Source: Litsea cubeba (Eukaryota > Streptophyta > Magnoliopsida > Laurales > Lauraceae). Taken from it: a DNA stretch of 64,000 bases. Of the stretch, positions 58,776 through 64,000 are shown in pieces. The stretch is taken from positions 62,001-126,000 of the forward strand of contig WHSA01000395.1 of NCBI GenBank assembly GCA_012931725.1, given 5' to 3'. Made by a program: the position numbers and the translations under genes. The notes below the pieces were generated by a model. It saw only the letters and a program-made list of their open reading frames with translations, did no database searches and was not told the origin of the DNA. Position 1 is the stretch's first letter, and each line of letters begins with the position of its first letter.

Positions 58776-60760
58776 GCGATTCAGATCTGAATTAGCGGAA
58801 GACATTCATGGCTAATTTGTAACATGACAGATTTTAAAAAAATCTGATTTGGACAGCATAAATCAGCCATAGTAATCGCATGAGAACTCCATGAATTCAT
58901 GACCAACAAGTGTATAATTAAAGGAGAATGAAGAAGACTATTACCTCGAAGATTTGTAGACTTCAAATCTCTGAAAAAATAGATCCAAAGGCCCAAACTC
59001 AGACTTGCAATTAGCAAACAAGTTGCTGGAATTTTCTGCACTAGTATTGCCTTTGATCTTCTTCTCTATCTGACTTCCAAATCTGATTGGCTAAGATGGT
59101 GGGATCTTAATCTAGGAATTGAGAACTATTTCTCCAAGGAAAAATCTCAGACCCTACAACTTTCTTCAATGAAGAAGAAAGACACCCAAGGCTGGACGTG
59201 TGGGACTCCTAGGAGGCTATCATAGTGTTGGACGTCCAAGGGCTTGTTGGTTTCTTTTATAGAAACTTTGAGGAAACCTTTCCTAAAAGTTTATCTCTTC
59301 TAATTCTCATTGATGTCCAAAAAGGAAAGATTTATTTCCTTTAAGAAACACTCTAATTAGAAAAGGAAACTAAAAGGAACTTCCCATGCAATTAGTAATC
59401 CTAGTTATACAACACTTACTAATTTTAAGTTCCTAATCCAAAAAGGAAACTTTCTCATAGGAATACTAATCCAAAGAGGAGTCCAATCTTTCAAGTAGAG
59501 AGACCTACTCAAAATTGGAAACCTTACCCATGGAAATCCTATTATGGACGTCCCTCATGATAATGCACACCATGGCCCACATACAATTTATCTAGAATTA
59601 AATTCATGTATGCCATCAAAGGCCTATTCGAATTTAAACTCAAAATTATTTTTCCACTAAAATAATTCATCAAATGTTATCTAAACATTTTAGGAAACCA
59701 TGCCAATCTTGGTAAGTGACTAGAGAAGGGACCAAAAGACATTTTTGCCATTGGCTCCCAAAATGACCAAAATGTCCATGCTAAACCCATAGCAACATTA
59801 AGACCATTTTAACCTTAACTTATTCCACTAAAGAGTTATGGTTGAACTCCAAGGACAAATATATAATATAATAAGCTCATCCTAAAATGATGGTTGTCTT
59901 CGACCTACTAAGTGTAATGACCTGAATGCCCCTCTATGTAACATCCATAATCGAGTCAGGTTATCACATGTACTATCAACCTTCTCGATTACATCTAAAC
60001 CTTAGAACTTCATATCCTTAACATAATCATCATTCGAATATCATTCTCTTGGTCTAGGGAGCGACCCACAAGTTCAATATCCATATGGAACATCCATATA
60101 CTAAGATCTTAGATTTTGATGATTAATCGGATAATTCTAAGGGGACGATCATTCCATCATCAGATGGCATAGATTCTATATTGCATCTGCACGTCCCAAC
60201 TGATCAAGTCCGAGTACCCAAAACACAGAGCTGTTGACCCATGAAAAGAATCTCACCCATAGTGAATTAAAGCACAAGAACTTGACTTCGTCAGTTCATC
60301 CACAAATGCTCAAGATTAAGAGCACCGGTCACTCAGTAGCATGAGGTGACTTGATCTCTTTCTGTGATAGTACTATTTTAGAGATCACACCTACCATGGT
60401 CCTGTTCAATGCATTGCATATGCACTAATGAGATGAATCCGGGAAAGCCCTCCCATGACTTAGGTAAGTCACCCTGAATACAGGAGAGTCTCTCATTATA
60501 ACTTCTACCAAGATGAAGTGCCCAGCTCCATCTTTCAGTTATGAAGAAATGTGATGTTTCCAGTGTCCATGAATTAGACCTATCTGTGTGTAGACACTAC
60601 ACACCTAATTCATTTACTAGAAACAATGGGCCTTACACAACCATACATATATACATGTTTAAGCATAAAAAAGTCTTTCCATTAAATAACCAGTTAAATA
60701 TCCAGTAACAAAAGATGAGAGTGCAGCTAGTGGGCTTTAGGGCATACACCAATCCCAACA
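58775..60760 (-). repeat. Copia-2 3' LTR (left border approximate)
   Basis: The right border is firm: AATCCCAACA ends at 60760 and is followed by the polypurine complement AACTCCCACTTGCA (60761-60774). The left border is placed at the TG at 58775 because LINE coding can be read to about 58765. Without the other LTR it cannot be proved. Gene-free otherwise. Confidence 0.7.
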
Positions 60761-60774
60761 AACTCCCACTTGCA

Positions 60775-62562
60775 CTAAAGATCACTACTTCCTAACCTAA
60801 CACCCATAGACTCAACATGAGAAGTGAAGACTTTCTCAGTAAGAGTCTTAGTGAATGGGTCAGCTAAGTTATTTGCTGAAGCAATATGCTCCACCACTAT
60901 CTCTCCATCCTGAATGAATTGCCGGATCAAGTGGTACTTTCTCTGAATGTGCTTACTTTTCTTGTGATTCCTGGGCTCTTTGCACTGTGCAACAGCACCA
61001 GTGTTATCGCAGTACATGACAATCGGTTTATGCACTGCAGGAACAACTCCTAATTCCAACAGGAATTTTCTGAGCCATACCGCTTCCTTCGTAGCTTCCG
61101 ATGCCGCCACATACTCTGCTTCCAAGGTAGAATCAACTATACAGTATTGCTTGACACTTCTCCATGATATAGCCCCTCCTGACAAAGTAAAGACGTACCC
61201 TGAGGTAGACTTTCTGGCATCACAATCAGATTGGAAATCAGAGTCTGTATACGCCAATGGCGTTAGATCATCTGCTCGAAAGGTTAGCATATAATCTTTC
61301 GTTCTCCGAAGATACTTGAATATATGCTTAACAGCTGTCCAATGCATAGATCCGGGGTTTGACTGATATCTGTTGACCATGCCAACGGCAAAGCAAATAT
61401 CTGGTCTAGTACATAACATAGCATACATGAGGCTTCCAATAGCGGATGCATATGGAACTCTCCTCATGGTCTCTATCTCTTCAGATGTCTTTGGACATTG
61501 ATCTCGGGACAGTGGTACTCCATGTCTAGAAGGTAGGAGGCCCTTCTTGGAGTCCTGCATGTTAAACTTGACCAATATCTTCTCAATATATGAAGATTGG
61601 GATAAGGCTAACATCTTATTCTTGCGATCACGCAAAAGCTTGATCCCTAAGATATAGCTGGCCTCACCCAAATCCTTCATCTGAAATTGAGAGGATAACC
61701 AAACCTTTGTGGATGACAATAAACCTACATCATTTCCTATGAGTAATATGTCATCTACATATAGAACCAAAAATGCAACTGCTTCCCCATTTCCTTTCTT
61801 ATACACACACGGTTCATCAATGTTTTGATCAAACCCAAAAGATTTGACTGCCTGATTAAACTTGATGTTCCATGCTCTAGATGCTTGCTTAAGTCCATAA
61901 ATGGACTTCTTAAGTTTACAAACCATGTTATCTTGTCCACTAGCAATGAAGCCCTCTGGTTGCATCATATAGATGCATTCGTCAAGACTTCCATTAAGAA
62001 AAGTTGTCTTGACATCCATCTGCCATATCTCGTAGTCATAATGACATGCGATGGCCAAGAGAATCCTTATGGACTTAAGCATAGCCACTGGTGAAAAGGT
62101 TTCCTCATAATCGATACCCTCTTTCTGAGTATATCCTTTCGCCACCAGTCTTGCTTTGAAGGTTTCCACCTTCCCATCCACTCCTCTCTTTCTCTTGTAG
62201 ATCCACTTGCACCCTATGGGTTTAATCCCTTCAGGTGCATCTACAAGTTCCCAGACTTGATTGGAATACAAAGAATCCATTTCAGATTTCATCGCTTGCT
62301 GCCACATGTCAGCATCTATATCCGTTACTGCTTCATCATAACTAGTAGGATCCTCAACCAGATCTTCAGAGTCTGTCTTAAAAGACACTCCTAGATATCT
62401 TTCTGGCTGTCTAGAAATTCTCCCACTACGACGAGGCTCCGGAGTGTTCAAAGGAATATCTTGTTCATCTACTGTCTCAGGATCTGGTACTGATGTTATA
62501 GGAGATCCCGGAAGAATCTCCTCAAGGGTTTCTTTACAACTAAGCTCTTGGTGCATAAACAA
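60775..62562 (-). CDS. Copia-2 pol: reverse transcriptase and RNase H
   Basis: 595 codons open, ending 15 bases before the 3' LTR. It starts in the integrase-RT linker (PEPRRSGRISRQPERYLG). RT: WQQAMKSEMDSLYSNQVWEL, CKWIYKRKRG, YEIWQMDVKTTFLNGSL, catalytic LVLYVDDILLIGND. Connection: YASAIGSLMYAMLCTRPDI. RNase H: LAYTDSDFQSDCDARKSTSG, EAEYVAASEATKEAVWL and the end segment VEHIASANNLADPFTK. All key residues (YVDD, TDSD) are present, so this part could be functional. It is out of frame with the integrase frame to its right. Confidence 0.93.
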   Translation of the reverse strand: MFMHQELSCKETLEEILPGSPITSVPDPETVDEQDIPLNTPEPRRSGRISRQPERYLGVSFKTDSEDLVEDPTSYDEAVTDIDADMWQQAMKSEMDSLYSNQVWELVDAPEGIKPIGCKWIYKRKRGVDGKVETFKARLVAKGYTQKEGIDYEETFSPVAMLKSIRILLAIACHYDYEIWQMDVKTTFLNGSLDECIYMMQPEGFIASGQDNMVCKLKKSIYGLKQASRAWNIKFNQAVKSFGFDQNIDEPCVYKKGNGEAVAFLVLYVDDILLIGNDVGLLSSTKVWLSSQFQMKDLGEASYILGIKLLRDRKNKMLALSQSSYIEKILVKFNMQDSKKGLLPSRHGVPLSRDQCPKTSEEIETMRRVPYASAIGSLMYAMLCTRPDICFAVGMVNRYQSNPGSMHWTAVKHIFKYLRRTKDYMLTFRADDLTPLAYTDSDFQSDCDARKSTSGYVFTLSGGAISWRSVKQYCIVDSTLEAEYVAASEATKEAVWLRKFLLELGVVPAVHKPIVMYCDNTGAVAQCKEPRNHKKSKHIQRKYHLIRQFIQDGEIVVEHIASANNLADPFTKTLTEKVFTSHVESMGVRLGSSDL

Positions 62563-62849
62563 TCATCCTCCAAGTACCTAGCATGAGTGTTGATGAGCAC
62601 TTTTTTCTCCTTTGGATGATAAAAGATGCCACCTCTCGTTCCCTTAGGATACCCAATGAAGTAGCACATTTCCGATCTGGGTTCTAGCTTGGTAGCTTTA
62701 TCATTCAGTACATAGGCCAGACAACCCCAAATGTGAATATGTCTTAAACTAGGTTTTCGACTTGTCCACATTTCTTGGGGTGTCCTAGGTACTGATTTAG
62801 AAGGTACCAGATTTAAAATGTATGCTGCTGCTTCTAGGGCATATCCCTA
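62496..62849 (-). pseudogene. Copia-2 integrase C-terminal part
   Basis: Follows a TAG (62847-62849), where copia proteins usually have Trp (ISF-stop-GYALEAAAYILN). It continues with MWTSRKPSLRHIHIWGCLAY, CYFIGYPKGTRGGIFYHP and THARYLEDD, the C-terminal domain shared by copia integrases. It runs out of frame with the RT frame near 62500-62560, so a frameshift separates integrase and RT. Confidence 0.85.
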
Positions 62850-63385
62850 AAAAGATATAGGTAGGGTTGCATGACTCGTCATGGACCTTACCATATCAAG
62901 AAGGGTACGGTTTCTTCTCTCTACCACACCATTTTGCTGTGGTGTACCCGGTGCAGACAACTGAGACACAATCCCATGTTGTGTGAGGTACTCCTTGAAC
63001 TCACCCAGGAGGTATTCGCCACCTCGATCGGATCGAAGGGCTTTGATATGTTTCCCTAGTTGTAGCTCCGCCTCAGCCTTGAATTGTTTGAACTTATCAA
63101 ACGCCTCAGACTTGCGTCGCATTAAGTATACATATCCATACCTAGAGTAATCATCAGTGAAGGTGATGTAATACTCATACCCTCCTCGAGCCGGTTTGTT
63201 CATAGGACCACACACATCAGTGTGAATCAATTCTAACAACTCCTTTGACCTTAGTCCCTTTCCAGAGAATGACCGTTTGGTCATCTTTCCCTTGAGACAA
63301 GATTCGCACTGAGGAAAAGGTTCGAAATCTAATGAGCTCAAAGGCCCATCTTCTACCAACCTCTGAATCCGTTTTAGGTTAATGT
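62850..63385 (-). pseudogene. Copia-2 integrase core
   Basis: After a shifted junction near 63385 (an extra G in TTTGGGTCAC), the frame reads GHINLKRIQRLVEDGPLSSL, then CESCLKGKMTKRSFSGKG (end of the zinc finger), the catalytic Asp in LIHTDVCGPM, FTDDYSRYGYVYLM, the second Asp in LRSDRGGEYL, and PQQNGVVERRNRTLLDMVRS with the Glu. The DDE set is complete. The flanking frameshift and stop make the pol chain discontinuous. Confidence 0.9.
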
Positions 63386-64000
63386 GACCCAAAACGTAAG
63401 TGCCAAAGATATGTGTCATTGATTGAAGATACCTTTCTCTTAAGGGAAGTTGAGCTTTCTTGTTGTACATTATGCAGTGTGGGAGCAATAGGATATATAT
63501 AAAATAAGTTGTCATGTATTCTGCCGGAACATATAATATTTCCATCTCTACTGATATCAATACCAGAATGGAAAGAAACTGAATAATTAAATTCAATTAA
63601 TCTGGAAACTGAAATTAAATTCTTCCTCATGTCCGGAACATAGAAAACATTATTTAAAACTAATATCCTATCACATGGAAAATGTAAGGTAATAACTCCT
63701 ACTGCAACTGCCCAAACTTTAGCTCCAGTTCCGACTCTAAAGGCAAACTCTCCTTTCTCAATTCTCTGCATTATCTGAAACCCCTGCAATGAATTGTAGA
63801 TATGATTAGTGGCTCCTGAGTCTACTATCCATGAGTCAGTAGAATCAACCACTAGACAAGTTTCAATGTAGTATGAAAAAGATGTACCTTTCTTAACTGA
63901 GGCCAGGAGCTTGAGACAATCTTTCTTCCAATGACCTTTGAGGCCACACTTGAAGCATTTCCCTTTGGGCTTTCCATCTGTACCCTTGTCCTTCTTATTA
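63379..64000 (-). pseudogene. Copia-2 Gag C-terminus and protease
   Basis: At the edge the minus strand encodes a zinc knuckle, CFKCGLKGHWKKDC (about 63915-63962). It is followed by SWIVDSGATNHI, the protease with the normal D-S-G site, VLNNVFYVPDMRKNLISVSR, and the first His of the integrase finger (YLWHLRFGSH) before the frameshift. The N-terminal Gag lies beyond 64000. Confidence 0.9.

Larger units (their letters stand above)
58775..64000 (-). mobile_element. Copia-2: Ty1/copia LTR retrotransposon, 3' part, continues past the window
   Basis: The 3' LTR lies at about 58775-60760, then a polypurine tract, then minus-strand RNase H, RT, integrase, protease and Gag zinc knuckle up to the window edge. 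The 5' LTR must lie beyond 64000. Pol is nearly complete with a few lesions. The fragments align with copia-1, so the two are related, but the LTRs differ (TGTTGGGATTGG versus TGTTAGTTTTATGG starts on the element strand). Confidence 0.93.

Overview
This is plant nuclear DNA, repeat-dense and heterochromatin-like. It holds LTR retrotransposons of the plant Tekay chromovirus type and of Ty1/copia type, a CACTA terminus, a MULE transposase, a plant mobile domain (PMD)-Ulp1 gene and an L1-type LINE. Genes have introns with GT-AG borders. The species cannot be read from the sequence; a flowering plant is the safe call. I see no clearly functional host gene and no rRNA, tRNA or CRISPR.

Layout: 1-1255 is a 171-bp tandem satellite. 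1620-2401 is the end of a CACTA transposon with hairpin subterminal repeats. 2548-3290 is a possible hAT-type remnant. 3291-5200 is unassigned intergenic DNA. 5200-6608 and 15572-19870 form one AT-rich array of diverged repeats, studded with copies of the palindrome TAACGATATCGTTA and split by copia-1 (6609-15571). Copia-1 has almost identical LTRs but a ruined pol gene. 19893-34937 is a PMD-Ulp1 fusion gene, cut in two by a Tekay-type gypsy element (23098-34342, TSD AAATG) just before the codon for the presumed catalytic His. 36260-37290 and 41765-42160 are two related arrays of the palindrome GGTTCGAACC. They bracket a gene of the 'putative plant transposon protein' type (39147-40177). 40280-43790 holds nested segmental duplications. 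44151-56150 is a MURA (MULE transposase) gene on the minus strand, split by a large non-autonomous LTR element (46193-55841). 56427-58775 is a LINE fragment. 58775-64000 is the 3' part of a second copia element that runs off the window.

Reading: the PMD-Ulp1 gene (+), the plant-transposon-protein gene (+) and MURA (-) look like the cargo of one large, old MULE. The flanking palindrome-rich DNA would be its terminal or promoter region. All three genes carry frameshifts or stops, and two are split by younger retroelements. All five retroelements lie on the minus strand. The gypsy and the non-autonomous element have LTRs about 1% diverged and share LTR homology, so the gypsy family is a likely helper. 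Copia-1 is much younger (one LTR difference noticed in 1755 bp). Its left end carries a 10-bp copy of primer-binding-site sequence and it has no target-site duplication.
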